A stretch of 47,399 nt of DNA from a virus, in IMG/VR virus record IMGVR_UViG_3300028623_000324, positions 1 to 47,399 of that record. One strand, 5' to 3'. Of the stretch, positions 1-9,097 are shown piece after piece. Numbering within the stretch: position 1 is the stretch's first letter; each line of letters begins with the position of its first letter. The notes under the pieces were generated by a model that was not told the origin of the DNA, did not search any database, and worked only from the letters and a program-made list of their open reading frames with translations. The position numbers and the translations under genes are program-made.

Positions 1-521
1 ACGTCTCCTAATGTAACATTACTCCAAACGTCTGATGCGAAAGATTTCTTTACTGGAACTGGATCTTCATCGCACGTATTGCCTGGATCGAAGGGATTGA
101 AATCTGAAGGATCTATATCCAATGGATCGAATATGGCATCCATGTCCAATGGTTCCGATAGCGCGTCTATCAGATTGTTGAATGTTGCCAACATTTGAAG
201 CGGATCTACAGAAACCGCTATAGAGGCGTGGACAATACTGTATCCTGTATTTGGTGGTGCATCAGCTGCTGATGAAAGTCTGGTTGCCCATGAACCTCTT
301 TGTGGTGCTAATGTTATGAAATATATCCCAGCTGCCTCTATCTGCGAAATAAGTGTTTGGTTTATCTGTAGCGCTGATGTTAGCTGGTTTAAGGTTTGGT
401 TTGCTTTTCCTAAACTCGCAACTGCTTGATTCAGATCTCCTGAAACTTGACTAAGAAGAGATGATGCGTCGGTAATCTGCTTGCCCATTACCTGGGCTAC
501 TGATGCTCCATTCCAGGCCAT
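1..521 (-). CDS. Partial structural protein of the baseplate region (C-terminus beyond window)
   Basis: The reading frame starts at the ATG at 521 and stays open to the window edge, giving about 173 residues without a stop. An AGAGGAAAC ribosome site precedes the start. The N-terminal 60 residues are Gln, Ser and Leu rich and helical (GKQITDASSLLSQVSGDLNQ). A segment around residues 130-155 is rich in Asp-Pro pairs. It lies immediately downstream of the PAAR spike-tip gene, where myoviruses encode baseplate wedge or effector-like virion proteins. I do not recognise the family. The virion role is inferred from position only. Confidence 0.7.
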   Translation of the reverse strand, partial: MAWNGASVAQVMGKQITDASSLLSQVSGDLNQAVASLGKANQTLNQLTSALQINQTLISQIEAAGIYFITLAPQRGSWATRLSSAADAPPNTGYSIVHASIAVSVDPLQMLATFNNLIDALSEPLDMDAIFDPLDIDPSDFNPFDPGNTCDEDPVPVKKSFASDVWSNVTLGD

Positions 522-530
522 TTGTTTCCT

Positions 531-827
531 CTAAACTGTCGTTATGTCTCCAGAACCACCAATTATGGTTCCTTTATAATCACCGTCGAAAGTGTCTCCT
601 TCTCTTGCTGCTGAAACACCTTTGATAAACGTTATTCCACTTCCAGCTTGGATTATTCCTTTATGTCCACAAGAAGCTGTTACCTCATCTCCTTGTCTTG
701 CCATTCCAATCCCATTTGCTGAACAGTAATCGCTCCCTGTCGTTATAGTCCCATCTTTGGTTGGATTTCCCAGATGCCTTGAGCATCTTCCAGTTGTTGG
801 ATCTCCTATTCGTGCATGTTTAGCCAT
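531..827 (-). CDS. PAAR-repeat spike tip protein
   Basis: This 98-residue protein begins MAKHARIGDPTTG, the typical opening of PAAR-domain proteins, and continues with short Gly-rich beta repeats (GDEVTASCGHKG, GSGITFIKG, GGSGDITTV). PAAR proteins form the sharp cone that caps the central spike of contractile tails and type VI secretion systems; T4 gp5.4 is the phage example. The size fits a bare tip without an effector extension. The gene overlaps the spike gene upstream by 8 bases, which is the expected partner. Family assignment is confident. Attachment to this particular spike is inferred from adjacency. Confidence 0.85.
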   Translation of the reverse strand: MAKHARIGDPTTGRCSRHLGNPTKDGTITTGSDYCSANGIGMARQGDEVTASCGHKGIIQAGSGITFIKGVSAAREGDTFDGDYKGTIIGGSGDITTV

Positions 828-1527
828 GTGCCACGCTCGATCCTTTGGAAGAGTGTACGCCTCCCGCGGTTTGGGCTATGGTTCCTCCAGCGTCAATTGT
901 TGCGTTCCCTCCAGCCTTTTCAGCAATATTACCTCCAGCTTCTAATGTAATATTTCCACCTGCCTTTATTGTCGTATCTCCAGTCGTATCAAGAAGTGTT
1001 GTTCCTCCTACCTTCCATGAAAGATTTCCCTGTGTATCAATTGTCATATTTCCTGGATGTTCTATTCCTATGTTCCCACGGTTGTCTATCTTTATGTGAG
1101 CTCCTGAATTATGCAGTATCTCTATGTATAGTTTCTTTTTATTTATCTTGAAGTAGGTTCCTGTTGAATCAAGAAACCCATACATATCCGGGTAATCCTC
1201 GTCGAAGATGGTTGATTTATTTCCTGATGTTCTCCAATAACCTATATAGAAAGGAAGATATATGTCGTCAAATGGAAATACGACTGCTATTTCTGATCCT
1301 ATCTCAGGCACTGAAAACCAGTCCTTATCGTTCTTCCCACCCGTAAAGAATGGATTCATTGGATAGATAAATGGTAGGTTTGCTTCTGAATCAACAAATA
1401 AACCTTCAACTGTTGCCTTTATTGCCCCTATCTTTAGTGCGTCTGTAGTCGATATTACAACACCCTTATGTGTTCTCTCCAGATTCTTTGATGGTTTTAG
1501 AAATTCAAATATCTTAAGCAATGGCAT
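820..1527 (-). CDS. Baseplate central spike, gp5/VgrG-like, without lysozyme domain
   Basis: This 235-residue protein has an N-terminal OB-fold-like half, with the patch PEIGSEIAVVFPFDDIYLPF around residues 73-92 resembling gp5/VgrG OB domains. Its C-terminal part from about residue 150 carries short repeats of the form GGNITLEAGGNIAEKAGG, which fits a triple-stranded beta-helix needle. T4 gp5 carries a lysozyme domain between these parts; none is present here, and the tape measure carries a murein hydrolase instead. The gene sits between the hub gene and the PAAR tip. Its stop overlaps the next start, which suggests translational coupling. The role as membrane-piercing spike is strongly supported by architecture and order. 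Confidence 0.82.
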   Translation of the reverse strand: MPLLKIFEFLKPSKNLERTHKGVVISTTDALKIGAIKATVEGLFVDSEANLPFIYPMNPFFTGGKNDKDWFSVPEIGSEIAVVFPFDDIYLPFYIGYWRTSGNKSTIFDEDYPDMYGFLDSTGTYFKINKKKLYIEILHNSGAHIKIDNRGNIGIEHPGNMTIDTQGNLSWKVGGTTLLDTTGDTTIKAGGNITLEAGGNIAEKAGGNATIDAGGTIAQTAGGVHSSKGSSVAHG

Positions 1528-2678
1528 TATGCAAATTCTCCTTTATTTGAGTTAAAGGTTTCTCTGCTTATCTCCATTGTCGTCAATAAGGTCTTTCTTG
1601 TTATCTGTCTTGCAATCCTTGTAAGAAGATAGAGACCTGAAAAGGACTCAGCTGCCAGTTTATTGTCCAATTCCAAGTCCTTAAACATTACTACATCAAG
1701 TAGTTTTAGCTGTCTATATGCGTTTGTGAACGAAACTTCAATCCTCGTTGATCCAAACAAAGCCAGGTTTGAAAGGTTTGATATGTAAGATTCCCAGTAC
1801 TTTGAATGTTGATTCCTTGATTGCAGCGTTATGTCGGCTGTTCGAGAATCTATTGCGCTTGCCCTATCAAACTTCTTTGACAGAGCCATGTATGTATTAG
1901 TGGTTGGTGTTACTGTTGAAGCTACTCCTGTGTCCCTATCTACGATTGGAATCTCGCGTTCATACCCAAACCATCTATTAATAAATCCTGTTTCTGATTC
2001 TATTACATAATCTGAGTCGATTGTTATATCTTTTGACGTTGATTGCTCATTTGTTATTGTCTCGTTGACAAGACGCCAGTCATAATTCTCCTGACTCGAT
2101 ACTGCTTTCTTTACATCTTTAAGTATGAATGAAGAATCTGCTCCTATCCCTATTGCTAAGAAAGATCCTGGTAGGTTTGAATGTGCCCATAGGTTGTTAA
2201 CAAAAACCTTATCTGGAATAGATGGTTGAATCCAGTTCATTGAGTCTTGTGTTGGTGATGCGTTTGTCTTAAATGTGAAATATGTTGAGACTACTTCTTG
2301 TATTGCTGCAAATGCTGTTTTTGATGGTAATACTCTTGCCTTTGAGTTATTCAAGTAGTCGAGTGCTTCCATCAACCCAGTTATCTTCAGCTGATATATT
2401 GATGTTCCCTTCCTTGTCATTATCTTGTGCAAGACTACCGCTCTCATGTCTGTTAGAGAGATCTCGTCTTTACCTATTGAGATATTTATCGTGTTTCCTT
2501 CGTTGAAATAGGCCAGGAATTTTGGATTTTTAAGATTGAAAAATAGTTCGAATGAAGGTAATACGTTTCCTGCTTCTTCAACAAGTAGAAACTCAAGAAG
2601 ATCCTCTTCGGCTAAGAAATCGTCCTTAACTCCTTTGATTGAGAACTTTACAATATATTGTCCTTTGGTACCTATCAT
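1527..2678 (-). CDS. Baseplate hub protein (gp27/gpD-like)
   Basis: This 383-residue protein is encoded directly upstream of the spike. Its N-terminal region (FSIKGVKDDFLAEEDLLEF, then LPSFELFFNLKNP) and its central section look like the tube-like beta domains of hub proteins such as T4 gp27 and Mu gp44. These proteins form the trimer linking the tail tube to the spike. No enzymatic motif is visible. The stop overlaps the spike start by one base, and the gp53-like gene overlaps this start by four bases. Identification rests on length, beta-rich character and strict gene order. I see no diagnostic catalytic or metal site. Confidence 0.7.
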   Translation of the reverse strand: MIGTKGQYIVKFSIKGVKDDFLAEEDLLEFLLVEEAGNVLPSFELFFNLKNPKFLAYFNEGNTINISIGKDEISLTDMRAVVLHKIMTRKGTSIYQLKITGLMEALDYLNNSKARVLPSKTAFAAIQEVVSTYFTFKTNASPTQDSMNWIQPSIPDKVFVNNLWAHSNLPGSFLAIGIGADSSFILKDVKKAVSSQENYDWRLVNETITNEQSTSKDITIDSDYVIESETGFINRWFGYEREIPIVDRDTGVASTVTPTTNTYMALSKKFDRASAIDSRTADITLQSRNQHSKYWESYISNLSNLALFGSTRIEVSFTNAYRQLKLLDVVMFKDLELDNKLAAESFSGLYLLTRIARQITRKTLLTTMEISRETFNSNKGEFA

Positions 2679-3016
2679 CTACCTAAGGCCTTTGCATTCA
2701 GCGTGAAATATAAGTCTTCCAGATCGTTTAGGGATGGATATTTGACCAAGTTTCCTGTTACTATGTCTTCTGGTGTTAGATAGTCGTTATAAAACATTAG
2801 AATCCACCAGTACTGTGTCTTTCCATATATCCTATAGGAAAGTAGGTCTGGTCTCCCATCCTCTCCTTGAACTAATCGTTTTCCTCCAACGTTTAGCTGT
2901 TTTACCTGTGCTATAAAATATGAGTTAATGACATCAAAGAAGTCCATTGTGAAACCCATGAACTTAGCCATGTCATATCTTGTTTCAAATGTATTTTCGA
3001 CATCTAAGTAAAACAT
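2675..3016 (-). CDS. Baseplate wedge protein, gp53-like
   Basis: This 113-residue protein contains the patch YRIYGKTQYWWILMFYNDY at about residues 62-80, which matches the conserved core of gp53-like wedge and LysM-like tail proteins (a Tyr-Gly, Trp-Trp, Leu-Phe-Asn pattern). In T4, gp53 joins wedges around the hub. The protein is small and single-domain, with a Phe/Tyr-rich N-terminus. Its stop overlaps the hub start by four bases, suggesting coupled translation. A LysM-type hub-associated protein such as P2 gpX is the main alternative, because the two families share this motif. Confidence 0.65.
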   Translation of the reverse strand: MFYLDVENTFETRYDMAKFMGFTMDFFDVINSYFIAQVKQLNVGGKRLVQGEDGRPDLLSYRIYGKTQYWWILMFYNDYLTPEDIVTGNLVKYPSLNDLEDLYFTLNAKALGR

Positions 3017-3017
3017 C

Positions 3018-3689
3018 CTATGTGCTCCACTTTACTTCAAACGATCCTGTTGGCTTTGTTGGTGCTTTTAAGAACCACCCAGCTACTTCATCTGCTGTTG
3101 GCAACTTGAAGCACTCTAACGCTACGTTAACCTGAACATATAGTGGAAGTCCTTTTGGAGTTACCTCTTTTGAGAAAGATGGATCCACGTTCTTTATTAC
3201 AAGTGCTCTTGTGGTTGCGAACCATCTCCCTATTGATACAGCACATAACTTCGTTGGATCTTCATCGGCTAGATCAAATGGAGGCATAACCATCCCAGCT
3301 TTGTTACTTGGAAAGACTCCTTTGAATAGTGCTGTTACTACTCCCCGAACATCATCGTCTGGCCTAACCGCAACGACTGTGAACGAGACGTTAATTGGTG
3401 GCTTTGCTGTTCCTTGATATGTTGCTAATGTGTTCTTAAATGCCTCTAGCCTTATCTGTTGTCCAACTCCCAATGTTGCGGCCGTCTTTGACATCATCTC
3501 TCCAGCTTTCTGCTGAAGACCCATCATCCCTACTGTTCCAAAGTCTGCATTTCCAGAGAATGAGAATGGATTCATTATCAATCCCTTTATTCTATCCTTT
3601 GGTGTAATGATAAGAACACATGCATCCCTATTGCTCATTAGCTGGGAAATCTCAAGGAATCTCTTCTTTTCTTTCGGTGTCTCTACCAT
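3018..3689 (-). CDS. Probable tail tube initiator of the baseplate (gp48/gp54-like)
   Basis: This 223-residue protein lies between the tape measure and the gp53-like gene. The segment INVSFTVVAVRPDDDVRGVV followed by TALFKGVFPS at about residues 98-127 resembles the tube-fold beta-hairpin and helix of T4 gp48 and gp54, which build the first rings of the tail tube on the baseplate. The N-terminal half has a short helical stretch (GLQQKAGEMMSKTAATLGVG). No enzymatic motif is visible. The call is a fold-level impression supported by position. A different baseplate subunit remains possible. Confidence 0.45.
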   Translation of the reverse strand: MVETPKEKKRFLEISQLMSNRDACVLIITPKDRIKGLIMNPFSFSGNADFGTVGMMGLQQKAGEMMSKTAATLGVGQQIRLEAFKNTLATYQGTAKPPINVSFTVVAVRPDDDVRGVVTALFKGVFPSNKAGMVMPPFDLADEDPTKLCAVSIGRWFATTRALVIKNVDPSFSKEVTPKGLPLYVQVNVALECFKLPTADEVAGWFLKAPTKPTGSFEVKWST

Positions 3690-3693
3690 AACC

Positions 3694-6600
3694 TTATGCG
3701 TACAACGCTGAGTTTGAGATAGCTAAGTAGATGTCGTCTATTCTTGACCTCTTCTCAATTCTATCTGGTTCTTTTGATACATTGACCTGTGCCTGTGGTG
3801 AAGACTCCTGCTTTACTGTTATCTGCTGCTTACTTGTATCTGCTGCTGCCAAAACCTTTGTTGTGTCTGCTTCGGCTATAGTTGGCTGTTGAATACTTGC
3901 TTTTGCCTGTACTATTGGCTGAGCCTGAACTGACACTGGCTCAGATATTGGTTGAACACCGATCTTGTCTTGTATCTCTTTATCCTTCTTTAGCATCAGG
4001 GCTATTCTTGCATCCCCATATCCTTTTGCTTTTAGTTGTGCTGTTCGTTCTTCAACTGAAGGCGCTGCTTGCTCCATCTGAGCTTTTGGTACTGCCGCTA
4101 CCTCAGTTGATTTATTCGTGACTGTCTGTACTCCACCAGGTTTTCCTTCTGCCTTTGCTGATACTTGTGCTGGTGTCGATACTGGTTCTTTATTTGCTAC
4201 TGCTGTTGCCTTTCCTTTCTCCAGGTTCTCTGGAGAGAACTTATTCAGCCTACCTTCAAGAAGAGAATAGATCTGCTTATACGACCTTGGCTGCTTCTTC
4301 TCGTCGTAGAATATTGGTTCGTTTGATGCAGCTGCGGCTGGAAACGCATTAGCCGCTAACCCTTCGGGGTTTTTCTGCATTTGCGCAAGAAACTGCTTGG
4401 CTCCACCCAAACCGAGAAAGTGTGCCATGTAGGTTTCCGTGTCAGTTGGTTCTCTACCGAGAGTATCTTTTAGTCCTCCTTGGTTTTGCTTTGTGAACTC
4501 AGCTGCCATGAGAGCATTTGCTTTGGGATCTAACTTACTTGTATTACTATCTATCCCATGCTTTGCTCCATATTTCTTTACTGTATCCTTCCATGTTGCG
4601 TCTGTGAACTGATATAGACCAGCTGCTGAGGATGTTCCTGCTTGTGCTCCAGATTTGAAACCTGATTCAACTCCCGCTAACTTTGTCATTGTTTCGGCTT
4701 TGACGCCTACTGCATCCGAAGCTCCAAAGATTGTGCTCTTTAGTGCTGCATATCCAGACTTGGCTTTCTCACCGACCCAGGTTGCTCCTTTGGAGGCTAC
4801 TTCTGCTGTTGCTGCTCCAGCTTCCTTTACTTTGGACCAACCTTTTGCTACTATTCCTCCAAGGCTTGATGCAAATGTGGCAAAGAATCCCTGTTCTTGC
4901 TCTGCCTGAATCTTCCTCTCATCTTGCATTACCTTATCTGTAGTTGATAGTTCCTTCTTCTGATCAATAAGTCCTTGTTCTGCTGTCTCTCGTTTGTTGA
5001 ATAGTCCTCCAAGCTTCTTTCCCAACATATCTCCAATCATTCCTCCAGCGAAACCTCCAATAGCTGTTCCTATTCCTGGAAGGATCATTGTTCCAAGAGC
5101 TGCTCCAATACCAGCTCCTGCAGTTGTTCCTACTCCAGAGCCTACGGCTTCTGTGGCTGATCCTCCAGTCATTAAAGTTGTCGCTCCAGAGATTAATCCT
5201 CCTATTAGTGGTATCTTCCCTCCAACCTTGCCTAAGATTCCACCAACTTTACCTAAAGCTCCTGTGGCTGTTGGTGCTGCTTCTGCAGCTACTGTTGCTC
5301 CTTTTCCAAATAGTCCTCCTATCTTTCCAAGGATTCCTCCAGTTACTGTTGGTGTCGATCCAGCTATACCTCCTGTGGTTGCACCTTTTCCAAACCAACC
5401 TGCTACCTTGCCAAGTACTCCACCTGAAGCTGTTGCGGCGGCTCCAGCAGCTCCTACTCCAGCGGCTGCTCCACCCATTCCAAACAGTTTGCCAGCCATT
5501 CCAGCTACTTTGCCAACTACTCCGCCTCTTGCTGCTAATCCTGGCAATAAGCTCTGCATTATATTACTAAAGAAACCACCTTCGTCTTTCTTCTTTTCAT
5601 CTTTGCCAGTTATCTTTGCTTTTGCTGTGGTTGTGTTCAAGTCCTCCAACTCACCATGCATTGCCGATAAGTTCTTGTTTGACTCATACATCTGTCCAGC
5701 TACCTTATCTGTTGTATTATCCAGAATCAGTAACCTTGTGTCTGTCGTGTCTTTTAGCTTCTCTGAAGAGTCTTGGGCTAGTCTTGAAGCCGTCTTTGTT
5801 TCGTCAATTAATTCATCAAACTTCTTATTTGTGTCCTTCCCAAAATCAAGAGCTCCTTGGGCGTTTGATGCAGTCTTCTCCTGCGGAGTTGCCTGCCTAA
5901 AGTCAAGCATTCCTTGCTGATGTTGTCCAATTGTCTGCGATAGATCGAGTTCTCCCTGAACTGGTTTCTTCTGTGGCTCTGAAGCTGTTTTCTCAACCAA
6001 AGTTACGTCTTCTTGTACTGCTTCAGCTTTCTTGAACTTTGCTTTTAGCTTCTCCTTTGCGACATCCATCATATTTATTAGGCGGTCATCGAGTGAGAAT
6101 GCTTCAACTAATGGACCTAGCCCCGCAACTGAAGCTATTGTCTGTATTGCTCCCTTCTTCATGTCTCCTACTGAGAATTCAGATGGGGTCTTCATGAAAG
6201 CTTCTTTGAATGTTCCACCCTTTGAGGTTTGCTTCGCCAGCAGGTTTGATATTTCCTCTGAGGATAGAACTGCTGAATCCATCTTCGTGTTGATATTCTT
6301 AAGAGTATCTCTTATCGCCAGATTTGACATCTTTGGCAAAAGATTCTCAATATTTACTGATATCTTCTTAAGATCCTTCTCTGAGGCTGTCTGAACGTTG
6401 ATTGCTTGTATGTCCTGAGCTTCCCTATCTTGAATTCCTGATGACTTTAGAAGTTCTTGAATATCGATGAATACTTTCCTTCTTACTGTTTCTGATACTC
6501 TTGTATCTTTTGCTATCTTGTTATATTGACTTAAGGTTTCCTTTACAGAGACCTGAATTAACGTATCTGAGTCTGCTAGTTCCTTTGTTCTTGCTGAAAC

Positions 6601-7092
6601 TTTCTCAAGGCCTTTGATAAACTCGTCTGCTTGTTGTTGTGAAATATCCTGCCTTGATAAGATTGCTTCAGCAGTTTTATCGAATGATTTTCTCTGTGCC
6701 TCATCAAGATTTAATGACTTTGCCAGTACCACTGACATAATCTTGAACTGAACAACTGTTCTCTCAAGATCTTTGTGGAAAGATTCATTCTCTTCCCTTG
6801 ATAAACCCGAAGCTGTCTTGGGTTCGTCTATTGACTGTTTGCTCTGTGGTGGTTGATAGGAAGACGCTAAAGCTGCTGAGGTGGTTGATTTGTCAATCGA
6901 TAGCGGTTTGTCTGTTGATACAGAAGACCTTTTTAACTTTGATAGCGCTGTACGTGATAATGACGCAACTTTATCTGTGAGACTGAGAGCTTCGTTTACT
7001 GCTCCCAGTCCCATAATTGCTAATCCAGCATCGGCTACTCCGTGACCTAAATCGCCTCCGCTTGATTTAATCGCATCAAAGGTGGAACCCAT
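3694..7092 (-). CDS. Tape measure protein with soluble lytic transglycosylase domain
   Basis: At 1132 residues this is the largest tail gene. The N-terminal 500 residues are predicted coiled coil. Residues about 520-720 are a Gly/Ala-rich hydrophobic segment typical of tape measures, repeating GKVAG and GKIGG-type units. Residues about 800-950 form a transglycosylase (SLT) domain: KLAGVESGF with a catalytic-type Glu near residue 808, then the conserved GLYQFTDATW and MAHFLGLGGA. The C-terminus is Gln/Ala/Val-rich and low complexity. The protein sets tail length and probably cuts peptidoglycan as it leaves the tail. At about 1.5 angstroms per helical residue the tail would be near 170 nm, minus the folded domain. 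A GGAG ribosome site precedes the ATG at 7092. Confidence 0.9.
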   Translation of the reverse strand: MGSTFDAIKSSGGDLGHGVADAGLAIMGLGAVNEALSLTDKVASLSRTALSKLKRSSVSTDKPLSIDKSTTSAALASSYQPPQSKQSIDEPKTASGLSREENESFHKDLERTVVQFKIMSVVLAKSLNLDEAQRKSFDKTAEAILSRQDISQQQADEFIKGLEKVSARTKELADSDTLIQVSVKETLSQYNKIAKDTRVSETVRRKVFIDIQELLKSSGIQDREAQDIQAINVQTASEKDLKKISVNIENLLPKMSNLAIRDTLKNINTKMDSAVLSSEEISNLLAKQTSKGGTFKEAFMKTPSEFSVGDMKKGAIQTIASVAGLGPLVEAFSLDDRLINMMDVAKEKLKAKFKKAEAVQEDVTLVEKTASEPQKKPVQGELDLSQTIGQHQQGMLDFRQATPQEKTASNAQGALDFGKDTNKKFDELIDETKTASRLAQDSSEKLKDTTDTRLLILDNTTDKVAGQMYESNKNLSAMHGELEDLNTTTAKAKITGKDEKKKDEGGFFSNIMQSLLPGLAARGGVVGKVAGMAGKLFGMGGAAAGVGAAGAAATASGGVLGKVAGWFGKGATTGGIAGSTPTVTGGILGKIGGLFGKGATVAAEAAPTATGALGKVGGILGKVGGKIPLIGGLISGATTLMTGGSATEAVGSGVGTTAGAGIGAALGTMILPGIGTAIGGFAGGMIGDMLGKKLGGLFNKRETAEQGLIDQKKELSTTDKVMQDERKIQAEQEQGFFATFASSLGGIVAKGWSKVKEAGAATAEVASKGATWVGEKAKSGYAALKSTIFGASDAVGVKAETMTKLAGVESGFKSGAQAGTSSAAGLYQFTDATWKDTVKKYGAKHGIDSNTSKLDPKANALMAAEFTKQNQGGLKDTLGREPTDTETYMAHFLGLGGAKQFLAQMQKNPEGLAANAFPAAAASNEPIFYDEKKQPRSYKQIYSLLEGRLNKFSPENLEKGKATAVANKEPVSTPAQVSAKAEGKPGGVQTVTNKSTEVAAVPKAQMEQAAPSVEERTAQLKAKGYGDARIALMLKKDKEIQDKIGVQPISEPVSVQAQPIVQAKASIQQPTIAEADTTKVLAAADTSKQQITVKQESSPQAQVNVSKEPDRIEKRSRIDDIYLAISNSALYA

Positions 7093-7099
7093 CGTTCTC

Positions 7100-7187
7100 C
7101 TAACCTGAGGATGTCTTTAGTTGCTTCATCAATCGCTTATATAAAAACATTACCTCAGCGTAATCAAGACTCTTGATCTGGAGAGGG
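7100..7187 (-). other. Candidate +1 programmed frameshift site and C-terminal extension of the tail chaperone
   Basis: The upstream gp26-like gene ends at 7164, followed by a 71-base gap unlike the tight spacing of its neighbours. In the +1 frame the gap is open and encodes LQIKSLDYAEVMFLYKRLMK and seven further residues, ending at a TAG (7102-7100) that overlaps the tape-measure ribosome site. The codon CCC at 7187-7185 followed by T is a slippery +1 sequence, since tRNA-Pro can re-pair on CCT. Shifting there would give a 304-residue fusion instead of 283. Making two chaperone forms just before the tape measure is a widely conserved feature of tailed phages. Slippage itself is inferred, not shown. 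Confidence 0.5.
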
Positions 7188-8015
7188 TTGACTATCTGCC
7201 GGTAAGCCAAAACGAATTCTACTTCCAGTAGGAAGCTTGTCGGTACGAAAGGGTTGTATGATCGTGTCCACCCCCGTTAAGTCAACATTGACCTTCTTCC
7301 CACACTTGGAACATTTGAATTGAATAGTTTCGACACCAAAGTACAAGATCTTGTCGATCTGCGTCAGATCTTCGATGTTCTGCGCACCAATAATTGGGTT
7401 TAGAAGCTTCAGTGCCTTGTCTCTTGACATGTTAACTACAAGAGAAGCGAAGACCTCTTTCTTGTCTTCAAGCTTTCCAGCTCTTACAAGCTTTACCCAT
7501 TCCGTTACTGATAATGGCATGAAGTGAAAATCATTCCCAGCGTCGTCTGTATAGATGACTGGTAGAGCCTCCGTGTTAAGCTCATCGAAGGAGATTTCAT
7601 TTGCCATTAACGTTGGCTTATTCTTCTCGTTACATGGTACTTCCTTGTCTTCCACGACGTCGAAATGAGGGCATGTGAAAGGAATATTGAATGCGTCTGC
7701 TTCGAATGTTGCTAGCCTTCGCAATATTCCAATGTACAGATAGTCGAAGTAGGCCAGGTCTTCTCCTGACGAGACCTCAATGCCTTCCATTATATGTTCA
7801 GCTGCATCTGCCTTGCTGAACTTTGACTGTGCGAAGTCCATGATATCTCCGAATGAGTATGGAGCATATCGTATCTCTGTTCCTGGTTTGTAAGGCTTGA
7901 ATCCAGATGGCAGCTTCGCGACCTTTAATGTGATCGTTGGTTGAGGAATGACTTCCTTGTCATTCTTCTTTCCAATCGGTCTTTTGACCTCTCTTAATTG
8001 CATGGCTTCCTCCAT
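7164..8015 (-). CDS. Tail assembly chaperone, T4 gp26-like baseplate protein family
   Basis: This 283-residue protein lies directly upstream of the tape measure. The region YAPYSFGDIMDFAQSKFS resembles the start of the T4 gp26-like baseplate family, and two Cys pairs (TCPH...VPC and KCSKC) suggest a metal-binding core, with the second near residue 245. Proteins in this position act during tail assembly, usually as tape-measure chaperones, and are often absent from mature virions. The C-terminal tail (SQPSPDQES) looks unstructured. An alternative reading frame continues past the stop through a possible +1 shift. Family assignment is moderate; the chaperone role is inferred from position. Confidence 0.6.
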   Translation of the reverse strand: MEEAMQLREVKRPIGKKNDKEVIPQPTITLKVAKLPSGFKPYKPGTEIRYAPYSFGDIMDFAQSKFSKADAAEHIMEGIEVSSGEDLAYFDYLYIGILRRLATFEADAFNIPFTCPHFDVVEDKEVPCNEKNKPTLMANEISFDELNTEALPVIYTDDAGNDFHFMPLSVTEWVKLVRAGKLEDKKEVFASLVVNMSRDKALKLLNPIIGAQNIEDLTQIDKILYFGVETIQFKCSKCGKKVNVDLTGVDTIIQPFRTDKLPTGSRIRFGLPADSQPSPDQES

Positions 8016-8022
8016 TTGTAGG

Positions 8023-8529
8023 TTATGACATTGATCCTACAACTACGAAGGTGACCGAGTTCTGCTCTGCCTCTGAGTTGGAATTACCCTGATAGTTTAC
8101 TGATCCTTCTGGATAGACTAGATAGCTTACTGTTTTTAGAACTTCCTTATCTAATCCAAGTTTGACCACTATCATTTCTCTAGCACTTGCCGAGGCTGTT
8201 GCGATCGTCGCGCCAATCCTTCCAGTTTTCTGATCATCTCCAAGCATCTCCGCTTGCCATTCCACTATCCAATTAAGTACGGTGTGGTAGACATCGTCTG
8301 CAAAAGTTACTTCGATGTCCTGATTTGAAGATGCTTGTGGTATCTTTACTGGTCCTCTAACTGTATCTAAAGTAAATGATGAAATGGTGGAAAGGTTTTC
8401 TCGTACTTCAACTGCTGGAAACCAGACGTCGAAAGGGGCAGGGGCTTCTGGGAATTTTATGTCCCAGAGATACCCTCTACCCCATTCAATGTCTCTTACT
8501 TGATCAATGTCTTCTAAGAAGCCTGGCAT
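8023..8529 (-). CDS. Second tail-tube-like protein (gp19-fold paralogue)
   Basis: This 168-residue protein has the layout of the gp19 tube family: an early GYLWDIKFPEAPAPF strand segment, FPAVEVRE, then a central DIEVTFADDVYHTVLNWIVE helix-containing section. It lies just after the better-expressed-looking tube gene and shares a TAATG stop-start overlap with it. Tube-fold paralogues commonly act as baseplate-proximal tube rings or adaptors. The base composition is more AT-rich than that of the upstream tube gene, which suggests a minor component. Which of the two forms the bulk tube cannot be proved from sequence alone. Confidence 0.55.
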   Translation of the reverse strand: MPGFLEDIDQVRDIEWGRGYLWDIKFPEAPAPFDVWFPAVEVRENLSTISSFTLDTVRGPVKIPQASSNQDIEVTFADDVYHTVLNWIVEWQAEMLGDDQKTGRIGATIATASASAREMIVVKLGLDKEVLKTVSYLVYPEGSVNYQGNSNSEAEQNSVTFVVVGSMS

Positions 8530-9068
8530 TAGATCTCAACCGTTCCTGGCGCTCCTTCAAGGAAGTAGTCGTAGGCGAGGCTGATTGTCGGCTTGTAGAA
8601 GTCGTTGGTGTCGCCACCAAGCTGCCCGCCGTGATCCTTTGACTCCAGGAAGGCACCAAACAGGTAGTATTCCCAGATGGGTTCATTCTGCCTGTTGAGC
8701 CTTGTCAGCTTGATCGTTGCTGACACTGCTGCTTTGGTTGCATGCTTCCCGGTCCGCGATTCGTAGCATAGCTCCGACCACTGATCCAGGAACTGCGAGA
8801 CCTTGTTCTCGACCGTTTCCACGAACTGGGCTGTCCATGGTGAATCGTATCCGTAGATGCCAGGGTTACGAACCTTGTGTCCCCGGATATTGACTTCGAT
8901 GGTCTGTCCCGTTCTCTTTGGCATGTCAGCCGAGATGCAGCGGAGGTTGAGGTCGTCTCCGATCTGATCTGCTCCTTCTGGATACTCAATGAATTCAAGA
9001 ATCCAGGCATACATTGGGGCAAAATCGGCGATATTTCTGATGTCATCAATTTCTGGTCTAACGCCCAT
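8529..9068 (-). CDS. Major tail tube protein (gp19-like)
   Basis: This 179-residue protein is encoded immediately after the sheath, the classic sheath-tube order. It contains AWILEFIEYPEGADQIG, then CISADMPKRTGQTIEVNIRG, a motif pattern of T4-type tube proteins in which a strand is followed by a basic loop. A strong AGGAGG ribosome site precedes the ATG at 9068. The gene is visibly GC-richer than most genes here and matches the sheath and capsid genes, consistent with high expression. Tube subunits stack as hexamers around the tape measure inside the sheath. Confidence 0.7.
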   Translation of the reverse strand: MGVRPEIDDIRNIADFAPMYAWILEFIEYPEGADQIGDDLNLRCISADMPKRTGQTIEVNIRGHKVRNPGIYGYDSPWTAQFVETVENKVSQFLDQWSELCYESRTGKHATKAAVSATIKLTRLNRQNEPIWEYYLFGAFLESKDHGGQLGGDTNDFYKPTISLAYDYFLEGAPGTVEI

Positions 9069-9097
9069 GGTTAATTACCTCCTATTTGTTGCCTTTA

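Noticed and set aside
4994-5920. Plus-strand open frame of 308 residues rich in Pro, Val and Ala
   Set aside because: It is the reverse complement of the Gly/Ala-rich hydrophobic part of the tape measure; composition explains the missing stops.
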